In this document: piece by piece, positions 1 to 5,953 of the stretch
How positions within the stretch are numbered: position 1 is the first letter of the stretch
Layout of the letters: each line of letters opens with the position of its first letter
Assembly (NCBI GenBank): GCA_011042035.1
Contig: DQZA01000014.1
Location: 1 to 5,953, forward strand
Source: Desulfobacteraceae bacterium
GTDB lineage: Bacteria > Desulfobacterota > DSM-4660 > Desulfatiglandales > Desulfatiglandaceae
Reading direction: 5' to 3'
DNA: 5,953 bases
Notes under the pieces: generated by a model
What the model was told of the DNA's origin: nothing
Seen by the model: the letters and a program-made list of their open reading frames with translations, nothing else
Databases searched by the model: none
Made by a program: the position numbers and the translations under genes

Positions 1-320
1 ATTACCGTGTAGCTAACCCCTTTTTTGAGAAGAATTCCGCATAAAGGATAGGCTATGAAACCAGGCATAAGAGTAATTGAGCCGAAAAAAGAGGCTATTA
101 ATGTGCCCGTAAGCATATTGCTCCTGCCTAGGAACTGAACAATTAGCCTGTTGGGAATCAGTGTGAGTATGATGGAGACCAGCACCAGCATTCCCACAAA
201 TGCTGGCAATATGTGGCCAAATCTTTTAATTGTTATTCTTAGGGCCTTACAGGTCTTGCTTCTGTCAGCCATAAAAGAACACAAGAGCGCTATTAGAACC
301 ACTGCGTAAAGATATATCAC
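1..320 (-). CDS. COG0701/ArsP_1-type membrane permease, N-terminal part (runs off the left edge)
   Basis: The minus strand stays open from a GTG at 318-320 to the window edge, giving 106 residues without a stop; the 3' part is missing. I chose GTG because GGAGG lies 9 bases upstream and because the first hydrophobic helix starts immediately after it; no ATG precedes it in frame. Three membrane segments are visible, at about residues 2-17, 36-56 and 70-92. The third carries GSITLMPGFIAYPLCGIL (about 80-97), a glycine/proline core that I recognise from the short predicted permeases of the DUF318/COG0701 group, related to ArsP. Some members of that wider family export organoarsenicals, but the substrate of this branch is not known to me. 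It starts 32 bases after the ArsR gene on the same strand, so the two are probably co-transcribed and the permease is probably controlled by that repressor. Cysteines at 14, 24 and 94 could bind a soft metal, but this is speculative. The family call is fairly secure; the substrate is open. Confidence 0.82.
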   Translation of the reverse strand, partial: MIYLYAVVLIALLCSFMADRSKTCKALRITIKRFGHILPAFVGMLVLVSIILTLIPNRLIVQFLGRSNMLTGTLIASFFGSITLMPGFIAYPLCGILLKKGVSYTV

Positions 321-352
321 CCTGCGCTTCCTCCACGTGCCACTTTTGGAAG

Positions 353-841
353 TTATACGTCCTCTCTCTTCTCGCCTTCTTTACTAGCAACACATGGATG
401 GCCCTTCTTGTCTCCATGACACTCTTTGATCTGCTCCGGAGAACACTCGGAAGGCTTTCCCTTCAGTTTTTCAGGTCTTTGACAGCAGTCCATACACATT
501 TTATCCAACCTCCTTTTGTCAAATATTTCACGTGCCATAGGTAATCCTTTCAGGCATATGAGCTCCACATCCTTGCGAGGCCTCATCATTTCTACAAGCA
601 TCCTAGAGACTTCCTCCAGTGCGCCCTTATCTACCATATAGTGCATCCAGCGACCGCGCCTCTCACCATTTATCAGCCCGGCATTACTGAGAATTTGTAA
701 GTGTTGAGAGACAGCCGCCCTTGATATCCCCAAACGATGAGCCAGTGCCCCTGCGCATAGGTCACCGCGAAGAAGCATCTCAAGGATCTTGAGGCGATTG
801 TCGTCTGCCAAGGCCTTAAGAAGGATGACCAACCTATTCAT
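353..841 (-). CDS. ArsR/SmtB-family transcriptional repressor with a cysteine-rich C-terminal tail
   Basis: This 162-residue protein has an ArsR winged helix at about residues 1-86. It opens with LLKALADDNRLKILEML, and the recognition helix is in LGISRAAVSQHLQILSNAGL (37-56), followed by the wing RRGRWMHYMV. Family members are dimeric repressors that leave DNA when a metal, metalloid or other ligand binds. The classical helix-3 site ELCVC is only partly kept: DLCAG has C29 but glycine at the second cysteine position. The protein is longer than typical ArsR proteins (about 100-120 residues). The extra tail (about 90-162) holds seven more cysteines, C96, C116, C119, C120, C133, C141 and C150, with a CxxCC cluster and a Cx7Cx8C series containing the text KECHGDKKGHPC. 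This suggests ligand sensing has moved to the tail, or that the tail binds a metal or cluster. The start is the ATG at 839-841, with a weak GGAA about 8 bases upstream. The gene lies upstream of the permease in a probable autoregulated operon. Confidence 0.92.
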   Translation of the reverse strand: MNRLVILLKALADDNRLKILEMLLRGDLCAGALAHRLGISRAAVSQHLQILSNAGLINGERRGRWMHYMVDKGALEEVSRMLVEMMRPRKDVELICLKGLPMAREIFDKRRLDKMCMDCCQRPEKLKGKPSECSPEQIKECHGDKKGHPCVASKEGEKREDV

Positions 842-867
842 AAAATTATTTCCAGATTGAATCGTTA

Positions 868-885
868 ATTAAGCATATACTTAAT
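868..885. promoter_or_regulatory. Probable ArsR operator (18-bp imperfect palindrome)
   Basis: ATTAAGCATATACTTAAT matches its own reverse complement at 16 of 18 positions; the only mismatched pair is C/T at the sixth base from each end. AT-rich dyads with A/T half-sites separated by a short core are the usual operators of ArsR/SmtB repressors. It sits 27 bases upstream of the regulator's start codon and overlaps the predicted -10 box, so binding would block RNA polymerase. That the neighbouring ArsR binds here is inferred from position and symmetry. Confidence 0.62.
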
Positions 886-906
886 CTACTCCAGCTCCAG
901 TGTCAA
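879..906 (-). promoter_or_regulatory. Candidate sigma-70 promoter of the arsR-permease operon
   Basis: Read on the minus strand, a perfect TTGACA (-35) lies at 901-906. A weak -10, TTAAGT, is at 879-884 with a 16-base spacer; the 17-base alternative is TAAGTA. The -10 is poor, 3 of 6 matches, but it falls exactly on the left half of the palindrome at 868-885, as expected for a promoter shut by a bound ArsR dimer. Predicted transcription would start about 30 bases before the ATG at 841. Confidence 0.5.
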
Positions 907-1014
907 TACCATTTTCGCCCTATTTCCCGTACCTGGAAGCTGAAGGCCCTTTTGCTTATCACCGACCAGGCAAAAACTGATTTCCTTAAGCACCTTTGCC
1001 TACCCATAAACTCC

Positions 1015-1043
1015 TTGACAGATTTCGGGGTCAATATGGTAAA
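1015..1043 (+). promoter_or_regulatory. Candidate promoter of the BMP ABC-transporter operon
   Basis: A consensus -35 TTGACA at 1015-1020 is followed after 17 bases by GGTAAA (1038-1043), which matches TATAAT at three positions. TATGGT at 1035-1040 is a better hexamer, but its 14-base spacer is short. Transcription would begin near 1050, giving a leader of about 90 bases before the preferred TTG start at 1142. I see no recognisable riboswitch in that leader. The -35 is convincing and the -10 is not, so this is tentative. Confidence 0.35.
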
Positions 1044-1129
1044 CACAGGAAGTCTTGCGCGCACCAAAATGGAGCAAGTGCATGTTTTCCCGCTATTTCA
1101 AAGAGAATTTCCAGCACAAAATTAGAAAA

Positions 1130-1138
1130 AGGAGGAGG
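1130..1138 (+). promoter_or_regulatory. Strong Shine-Dalgarno that decides the TTG start of the binding-protein gene
   Basis: AGGAGGAGG at 1130-1138 places a full AGGAGG core six bases before the TTG at 1142-1144. It is the strongest ribosome-binding site seen in the window and, with the signal peptide that begins right after it, argues for TTG as the true start rather than upstream in-frame candidates. Confidence 0.75.
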
Positions 1139-1141
1139 AAA

Positions 1142-2302
1142 TTGAAAAAGCTAATTATTCTAGTAGGATTACTGATGTTCGTCGTGGGCTCAATGTCTAT
1201 GGTTGGCACGGCTCACGCAGGCAAAAAACTGAAGGCCGGGTTTATCTATGTGGGACCCGTTGGAGACTATGGCTGGTCCCACGCCCATGAAATGGGAAGG
1301 CGTTATGCCATGAAAAGGTTGCCGTGGCTGGATTCTGTTTACGTAGAATCGGTGAGTGAGGCTGATTGTGCGAGAATCATTGACAGACTGATTCAGGGCG
1401 AAAAATGCGATGTGATATTTACCACCAGTTTCGGTTACATGGACGCCACAATTGCCGCTGGCAATAAATATCCCAACAAGATCTTTATGCATTGCTCGGG
1501 GTTTAAGAGGGCCAAAAATGTTGGGACATATTTTGCTGAACTTTATCAGATGTATTACCTGAATGGTCTCATGGCGGGGGCCCTTACAAAGAACAACAAG
1601 GTCGGCTATGTGGGTGCTTTCCCCATACCTGAGGTGATTCGCCACATCGATGCGTATGCCCTTGGAGTTAAGGCTGTCAATCCCAAGGCCACCGTACATG
1701 TCCGCTGGCTATTTGCCTGGTATGCTCCCGGTAAAGCCAAAGAGGCAGCCGAAGCACTGGTGGCAGATGGTTGCGATGCCCTTGCCTTCACTGAGGATTC
1801 TCCGAGCGTAATCCAGGTGGGCCAAGAACACACTGAAAAGGGTGAGCCTGTTTTTACCTTTAGCCATTATTCACCCATGGAAAAGTTTGGTCCTGACTCT
1901 GCCGTGTCAGGGCAACTCGTTGATTGGGGGATAATGTACGAAAGGATCCTGAAAGACATCCACGACGGAAAATGGACCAATGAGGACATGTGGTGGAGGG
2001 TCAAAGAAGGTGCGGCCCATCTTGGTGCCAGCCCGGATCACAAGGTCAACCCAAAGTTCGTTGGCAAATTGAAATCCATAATGGTCTCCACACCTGATCT
2101 TGGAAAGATCAGTGCCTATGATCTCGTAATGAAAAGGCTAGACCAGATGAAGCGAGGGCCAGAGGTTTTCGACCCGTTCGTTGGCCCGATCAAGGACAAC
2201 AAAGGGAACCTTAGGCTCAAAAAAGGCCAGAGGGCCACAAAGGCACAGCTCTTGAGCATCAACTATTATGTTGATAATATAGTGGGGAATATTCCCAAAT
2301 AA
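1142..2302 (+). CDS. BMP/PnrA-family periplasmic solute-binding protein of an ABC importer (probable purine nucleoside or nucleobase)
   Basis: From the TTG at 1142 the product is 386 residues. Residues 1-26 form a clean Sec signal peptide: MKK, a hydrophobic core, then TAHA before GKK. No lipobox cysteine follows, so it should be a free periplasmic protein rather than the lipoprotein seen in Gram-positives and spirochaetes. The mature part has the BMP (PF02608) landmarks: GFIYVGPVGDYGWSHAHEMG (about 32-51), FTTSFGYMD (93-101), YFAELYQMYYLNGLMAG (130-146), PIPEV (161-165) and EDSP (218-221). BMP proteins bind nucleosides or, in some proteobacterial relatives, free adenine; the exact ligand here is inferred from family. 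The reading frame also stays open upstream. An ATG at 1082 has GGAG seven bases before it, and a TTG at 1055 has AGGA four bases before it. These would add 20 or 29 residues with a very basic stretch (KIRKRRRK), giving an odd signal peptide, so I prefer 1142. It is the first gene of the transporter operon. Confidence 0.9.
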   Translation: MKKLIILVGLLMFVVGSMSMVGTAHAGKKLKAGFIYVGPVGDYGWSHAHEMGRRYAMKRLPWLDSVYVESVSEADCARIIDRLIQGEKCDVIFTTSFGYMDATIAAGNKYPNKIFMHCSGFKRAKNVGTYFAELYQMYYLNGLMAGALTKNNKVGYVGAFPIPEVIRHIDAYALGVKAVNPKATVHVRWLFAWYAPGKAKEAAEALVADGCDALAFTEDSPSVIQVGQEHTEKGEPVFTFSHYSPMEKFGPDSAVSGQLVDWGIMYERILKDIHDGKWTNEDMWWRVKEGAAHLGASPDHKVNPKFVGKLKSIMVSTPDLGKISAYDLVMKRLDQMKRGPEVFDPFVGPIKDNKGNLRLKKGQRATKAQLLSINYYVDNIVGNIPK

Positions 2303-2314
2303 GATGAATGGCCG

Positions 2315-2357
2315 GGGCACTTCGCTCACGCACCTGGGATCAACTTGCGCAGTGCCC
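2315..2357 (+). other. Long inverted repeat (RNA hairpin) between binding-protein and ATPase genes
   Basis: GGGCACTTCGC (2315-2325) pairs with GCGCAGTGCCC (2347-2357) at 10 of 11 positions around a 21-base loop. No run of T follows, so it is not a standard intrinsic terminator. It lies in the 107-base spacer after the binding-protein stop. Hairpins here in transporter operons often protect the upstream message from 3' decay, or partly terminate, so that binding protein exceeds membrane components. That role is inferred; the repeat itself is plain in the sequence. Confidence 0.6.
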
Positions 2358-2409
2358 AAAGATGTGGATCACTCACTTCTTCGCTGCCTCCCCTGAGTCG
2401 TGGTAGTAA

Positions 2410-3945
2410 ATGACAAGAATCAAGAAACTTGAAATGATCGGCATTACCAAAACATTTGGTAATGTGATCGCAAACAGGGACATAAACCTCCAGGTGGAGG
2501 CAGGGGAAATTCTTGGGCTGCTGGGTGAAAACGGAGCGGGTAAGACCACCTTGATGAATATCGTTTATGGCCTTTACCGCCCCGACAGTGGTGCCATCAA
2601 GATAAATGGTAAGCCCGTATCTCTCAGCTCACCTGCTCATGCAATGGCCCAGGGCATCGGCATGGTACACCAACATTTCAAGTTAATCCAAAACCATACA
2701 GTCCTGGAAAACATCGCCCTCGGTTATAAAGACGCACCTTTCCTTTTTCCAACTCGAAAAGTGGCCCATGACTTGAGACGATTGCAGGAAAACTATGGCC
2801 TGGAAATAAATCCTGATGTCTATGTTTGGCAACTGTCCGCTGGCGAGCAACAAAGGGTGGAAATTTTAAAGGCATTGTTCCGAGGGGCCGACTTGCTCAT
2901 ACTCGATGAACCCACATCAGTGCTCACACCACAAGAGGCCCAAGGCCTATTCAGGACCCTCAGTAGGCTTGCTTCAGAAGGACATTCCGTCATTTTCATA
3001 AGCCACAAACTGGACGAGGTTCTTTCCATCTGCAACCGAGTAACGGTCCTCAGACACGGACAAGTGGTGGGAACGAAGGATACGGCTGGAGTGGATAAGC
3101 GCGAGCTTGCCAGAATGATGGTTGGCAGAGAAATCCTATTTGATCTAAAACGAAAGGACGTGAAAAAGGGCGGCGTGGTACTGGAGGTGCAAGGACTCCA
3201 TGTTAATAATGATAGGGGCCTTACATCCGTAAGCGATGTCAGCTTCGACATAAAGGCCGGAGAGATTTTCGGTATTGCGGGCGTTTCGGGAAACGGCCAA
3301 CAAGAATTGGTAGAAGCCTTGACAGGGCTTAGGCCGATCGATAGCGGCCAGATATTGGTAAACGGCCGTGACATAAGCCGGGCTTCCCCTTATACAATAA
3401 ATGCAATGGGTGTATCCCATATTCCGGAAGAAAGGATAAAATTCGGCACTGCCCCTAGCCTTGCCATTTTTGAAAATGCGGTGCTCAAACAGCACGGCAA
3501 TAGGGCGTTTAGCGGAAGGCTATTTTTGGATTTTGCCTCCATAAAGGAACACGCCAAAAGGATCGTTTCCAACTTTAAGGTGCGCACGCCTTCCATCGAT
3601 GTCCCAGTAAGAACTCTATCCGGGGGGAACATTCAAAAACTAATCTTGGGAAGAGAAATAAGTGGCAAGCCCTCTCTCTTGATTGCTTCCCATCCAACCT
3701 ACGGTCTTGATGTGGGCGCAACGCAATACATAAGGAGCCAAATCCTCCAGCTCAGAGAGAAAAGTGTGGCTGTCTTGTTGATATCAGAGGACCTCGAAGA
3801 GCTCGTTGAGCTATGCGATCGGATCGCTGTCATGTTCAAGGGGAAGATCATGGGCATAGTTGCGAGGGAAGACCTCAACCTGGAGCATATCGGGTTGATG
3901 ATGACCGGCTCCCATGCTCGAAGCGCTTGTGAGGCCGGCAAATGA
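2410..3945 (+). CDS. BMP-type nucleoside ABC importer, double-domain ATPase (YufO/RbsA-like)
   Basis: This 511-residue cytoplasmic protein has two fused nucleotide-binding domains, the usual size for the family, and should power the two permeases encoded next. Domain 1 (about 6-235) is complete: Walker A GENGAGKTT (39-47), Q-loop Q88 in VHQHF, signature LSAGEQQ (142-148), Walker B LLILDEPTS (162-170) with E167, and H-loop H199. Domain 2 (about 255-500) is degenerate: GVSGNGQQEL (291-300) has Gln where the Walker A Lys should be, LLIASHPT (423-430) lacks the Asp-Glu pair of Walker B, and SED (459-461) replaces the H-loop His. Its signature LSGGN (403-407) is intact. Such asymmetry is normal for the sugar/nucleoside (CUT2-like) ATPases, so one composite site probably hydrolyses ATP. 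The start is the ATG at 2410; its upstream region GTGGTAGTAA has no good Shine-Dalgarno. The stop overlaps the first permease start as ATGA. YufO/NupO is the closest named type that I recognise. Confidence 0.95.
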   Translation: MTRIKKLEMIGITKTFGNVIANRDINLQVEAGEILGLLGENGAGKTTLMNIVYGLYRPDSGAIKINGKPVSLSSPAHAMAQGIGMVHQHFKLIQNHTVLENIALGYKDAPFLFPTRKVAHDLRRLQENYGLEINPDVYVWQLSAGEQQRVEILKALFRGADLLILDEPTSVLTPQEAQGLFRTLSRLASEGHSVIFISHKLDEVLSICNRVTVLRHGQVVGTKDTAGVDKRELARMMVGREILFDLKRKDVKKGGVVLEVQGLHVNNDRGLTSVSDVSFDIKAGEIFGIAGVSGNGQQELVEALTGLRPIDSGQILVNGRDISRASPYTINAMGVSHIPEERIKFGTAPSLAIFENAVLKQHGNRAFSGRLFLDFASIKEHAKRIVSNFKVRTPSIDVPVRTLSGGNIQKLILGREISGKPSLLIASHPTYGLDVGATQYIRSQILQLREKSVAVLLISEDLEELVELCDRIAVMFKGKIMGIVAREDLNLEHIGLMMTGSHARSACEAGK

Positions 3946-5027
3946 ATTGGAGGGTAAAAGTAGAACGCCGGGTTTCTTACCCCCGTTTTTTTCCCACTGT
4001 GGTATTGTTATTCTCGCTTTTGGGCGGATTTGTACTTATTGGCCTTCTTTTCTTGATCAGCCATGTGAATCCTCTTTTTGCACTGTGGAAGATCTTTTCC
4101 GGTTCCTTTGGAAGTCTTTACGGCATTACCGAAACCATTACAAAGGCTATACCCCTCATACTTATTGGGTCCGGTCTTGCCCTGGTCTTTCGCGCAAAGT
4201 TTTGGAACATTGGCGCAGAGGGCCAACTTCTTATTGGTGCCATTTTCGCCGGTTACGTGGCCCTTAATCTTGGCCCGAAGCTACCTTTCTATGTAATTGT
4301 ACCCTTGATGTTCGTGGCGGGTTTCATAGGTGGGGCCCTATGGGCCTTGCCCACGGTTATCCTCAAACTCCGCTTGAACGTGAACGAGGTCATTTCTACC
4401 CTTATGCTCAATTACATTGCCGCCGAACTCCTCAATTTCCTCATCACAGGCCCATGGAAGGGAAAAACCCAAATGGGTTTTCCATATACTGATGACTTCC
4501 CCCACTCTGCGGTGCTGAGCGTTGTCCCAGGCACCAGGATACACTTGGTTACCCTCTGCCTCGCCCTCTTGTTTGCCTTTGCACTCTTCATTATGGTTTA
4601 CTACACGAGATTCGGCTACGAGTTACGCGTCACTGGCGACAATCCTGATGCTGCCCGCTACGCTGGAATAGACTTCATGAAGGTAACACTAATTATGATG
4701 ATCATAAGCGGAGGGGTGGCCGGAATCGCCGGTGTTGGTGAGGTGGCAGGCATTCATCACCATCTGAGTTATCCTTCCTCCATATCTTCTGGCTATGGGT
4801 ACACAGCGATCATTGTGGCCTGGCTGGCGAAGCTAAACCCGCTTCTTACAATATTGTCCGGATTGTTCTTTGCTGGGATTGTGGTGGGAGGAGATGCCAT
4901 TCAGGTCTCTCTCGGCCTCCCTGCGGCCACGGTCCAGATCTTCAATGGCATCTTGCTCTTCTCCCTCATTATGGGTGATTACTTTCTTAATCACCGAGTA
5001 AAACTAGTGGTCAGGGAGGCACCCTGA
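3942..5027 (+). CDS. Nucleoside-type ABC importer permease 1 (BPD_transp_2, YufP-like)
   Basis: This 361-residue integral inner-membrane protein forms half of the translocation channel. It has a short basic N-terminus, then about 8-10 hydrophobic segments, among them roughly 18-41, 67-83, 93-110, 115-138, 200-220, 247-268 and 303-318. Landmarks of the BPD_transp_2 (PF02653) nucleoside branch are FWNIGAEGQLLIGA (87-100), LNVNEVISTLMLNYIAAE (145-162), the cytoplasmic coupling loop GDNPDAARYAGI (232-243) and GYGYTAIIVAWL (284-295). The FNIGAEGQ-type motif separates it from the shorter partner permease, which has the LNLGVEG version. The start ATG at 3942 lies inside the ATPase stop (ATGA overlap), with GAGG seven bases upstream, so translation is probably coupled. 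The gene ends in a one-base overlap with permease 2. The length agrees with YufP/NupP-like proteins. Confidence 0.93.
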   Translation: MNWRVKVERRVSYPRFFPTVVLLFSLLGGFVLIGLLFLISHVNPLFALWKIFSGSFGSLYGITETITKAIPLILIGSGLALVFRAKFWNIGAEGQLLIGAIFAGYVALNLGPKLPFYVIVPLMFVAGFIGGALWALPTVILKLRLNVNEVISTLMLNYIAAELLNFLITGPWKGKTQMGFPYTDDFPHSAVLSVVPGTRIHLVTLCLALLFAFALFIMVYYTRFGYELRVTGDNPDAARYAGIDFMKVTLIMMIISGGVAGIAGVGEVAGIHHHLSYPSSISSGYGYTAIIVAWLAKLNPLLTILSGLFFAGIVVGGDAIQVSLGLPAATVQIFNGILLFSLIMGDYFLNHRVKLVVREAP

Positions 5028-5950
5028 TGGACTCCCTAATCGTGGCAGTGGTACATCGCACTCTTGTTGCAGGCACCCCACTCCTGCTGGGTACCCTCGG
5101 AGAAATTGTAACTGAGCGTGCGGGAATCCTGAACCTAGGCGTAGAGGGCATGATGGCTGTGGGGGCGGTAAGTGCATTTACCACTACATTTGTGACAGGT
5201 AGCATCCTGCTTGGTGTCCTTGTGGCTATTGCCGCTGGCACTTTCTTATCATTGATTCATGCATTTGTCTCAGTGACTCTCAAGGCAAACCAGGTGGTCT
5301 CAGGCCTTGCCCTGGTTATGTTCGGACTTGGCCTGAGCGGGCTGTGGGGCAAATCGTTCATAGGGACACCTCTTCCCACAAGAGTCCACGACCTCAAAAT
5401 ACCGCTGCTTGGAAATGTCCCATACATAGGGAAAATGTTCTTTCACCAGGATCCATTCCTTTATGTGGCCGTGATCTTAGGTGTGGTCTTCTGGTTTGGG
5501 CTAGCACACACCAGATGCGGAATTGTGATCCGATCAGTGGGAGAAAGCCCTGCTGCTTCGGAGAGCCAGGGTATAAACGTATCCCTGGTTCAATATCTTT
5601 CAACAATGATAGGGGGCGCATTGGCAGGGCTGGCAGGTGCCCATCTGTCACTTTCCTATAGCCGAGCCTGGGCAGAGGGCATGACGGGTGGAAGGGGTTG
5701 GATCGTCATTGCACTTACCATTTTTGCCTTGTGGAATCCCTTGCGCGCATATTTAGGGGCGTTTCTCTTTGGCGGCATTTTTGTCCTTCAATATCTTCTG
5801 CAGCCCCTTGGGATCCCTCCAAACATCCTAGGTATGCTCCCCTACCTTATTACGCTCATGGTGCTTGTTATCGCGGTGATCGGCAAAGACGCCCGCAGGC
5901 ATGCAGCCCCAGCAATGCTAGGGGAACCTTACTTGGGTGGCGAGGGTTAA
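5027..5950 (+). CDS. Nucleoside-type ABC importer permease 2 (BPD_transp_2, YufQ-like)
   Basis: This 307-residue inner-membrane protein is the second channel subunit, complete from ATG to TAA. Landmarks are TERAGILNLGVEGMMAVGA (29-47), TLKANQVVSGLALVMFGLG (84-102), the cytoplasmic coupling segment GESPAASESQGINV (172-185) and GGRGWIVIALTIFALWNP (221-238), all typical of the YufQ/NupQ branch, in which the coupling loop usually reads GENPxAA. About eight hydrophobic segments can be traced, for example 38-56, 59-82, 88-108, 144-160, 186-208, 240-258 and 268-286. The start ATG shares its first base with the stop of permease 1 (TGATG). GGAGG seven bases upstream (5015-5019) gives it its own good ribosome-binding site as well as coupling. 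Only three bases follow the stop, so it cannot be seen whether a purine-metabolism gene follows. Confidence 0.94.
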   Translation: MDSLIVAVVHRTLVAGTPLLLGTLGEIVTERAGILNLGVEGMMAVGAVSAFTTTFVTGSILLGVLVAIAAGTFLSLIHAFVSVTLKANQVVSGLALVMFGLGLSGLWGKSFIGTPLPTRVHDLKIPLLGNVPYIGKMFFHQDPFLYVAVILGVVFWFGLAHTRCGIVIRSVGESPAASESQGINVSLVQYLSTMIGGALAGLAGAHLSLSYSRAWAEGMTGGRGWIVIALTIFALWNPLRAYLGAFLFGGIFVLQYLLQPLGIPPNILGMLPYLITLMVLVIAVIGKDARRHAAPAMLGEPYLGGEG

Positions 5951-5953
5951 CCC

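Noticed and set aside
15..26. Cytosine/thymine run (CCCCTTTTTT) that could be a terminator tail or slippage site
   Set aside because: It falls inside the permease reading frame, encoding KKG in the conserved region, and no hairpin precedes it on either strand.
889..900. Tandem CTCCAG CTCCAG repeat in the arsR promoter spacer
   Set aside because: Two copies of a 6-mer are too short to claim function, and it lies in the neutral -35/-10 spacer.
1044..1141. Possible purine riboswitch in the transporter leader
   Set aside because: The leader shows only a weak 5-bp pairing (CTTGC 1054-1058 with GCAAG 1074-1078). It lacks the three-stem layout and conserved loop bases of purine riboswitches.
1190..1699. 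Long antisense reading frame opposite the binding-protein gene
   Set aside because: It lies wholly opposite a well-conserved BMP coding region, has no recognisable domain and no ribosome-binding signal of note; it is a coding shadow.
2285..2296. Perfect 12-bp palindrome GGGAATATTCCC at the end of the binding-protein gene
   Set aside because: It is coding sequence for the last residues (GNIP), with no loop and no T-run; likely chance.
2820..3374. 184-codon antisense reading frame opposite the ATPase
   Set aside because: Its composition is low-complexity Ser/Thr/Arg, typical of the reverse frame of a conserved gene, and the sense strand carries clear ABC motifs throughout.
3914..4267. Plus-strand reading frame spanning the ATPase/permease junction
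   Set aside because: It overlaps two strongly supported genes in another frame, and its translation has no membrane or domain pattern.
5944..5953. Perfect palindrome GGGTTAACCC at the right edge
   Set aside because: It is only 10 bases, includes the stop codon and is cut by the window edge, so it cannot be judged.

Overview
The window contains two divergent transcription units. They are separated by a regulatory gap of about 300 bases that holds no gene of its own.

Left, minus strand: an ArsR/SmtB-family winged-helix repressor (353-841) is followed 32 bases downstream by the first 106 codons of a COG0701/ArsP_1-type membrane permease, which runs off the left edge of the window. The repressor has an unusual cysteine-rich C-terminal tail of about 70 residues. 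A consensus -35 box and a near-perfect 18-bp palindrome (868-885), placed where the -10 should lie, suggest an autoregulated arsR-permease operon that responds to a metal, metalloid or redox signal.

Right, plus strand: a complete four-gene ABC importer. In order it has a periplasmic BMP/PnrA-type solute-binding protein, a double-NBD ATPase of the YufO/RbsA type, and two different inner-membrane permeases of the BPD_transp_2 family (YufP-like and YufQ-like). This order and these families match nucleoside/purine uptake systems such as NupNOPQ (YufNOPQ) of Bacillus subtilis and the PnrA systems of spirochaetes, so the cargo is most likely a purine nucleoside or nucleobase. The last three genes are tightly coupled: ATGA overlap at ATPase/permease 1 and TGATG overlap at permease 1/permease 2. 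The binding-protein gene is set apart by a 107-base spacer with a long inverted repeat, which would fit higher expression of the binding protein than of the membrane parts.

Organism: the binding protein has a plain Sec signal peptide with an AHA cleavage site and no lipobox cysteine, which points to a Gram-negative, periplasm-bearing cell. The cysteine-tailed ArsR next to a permease of this type resembles what I recall from sulfate-reducing Desulfobacterota-like anaerobes. That placement is an inference of modest confidence. I see no mobile element, CRISPR array, rRNA or tRNA. Most of the window is ordinary, well-understood transport biology; the least conventional part is the ArsR tail and its permease partner.
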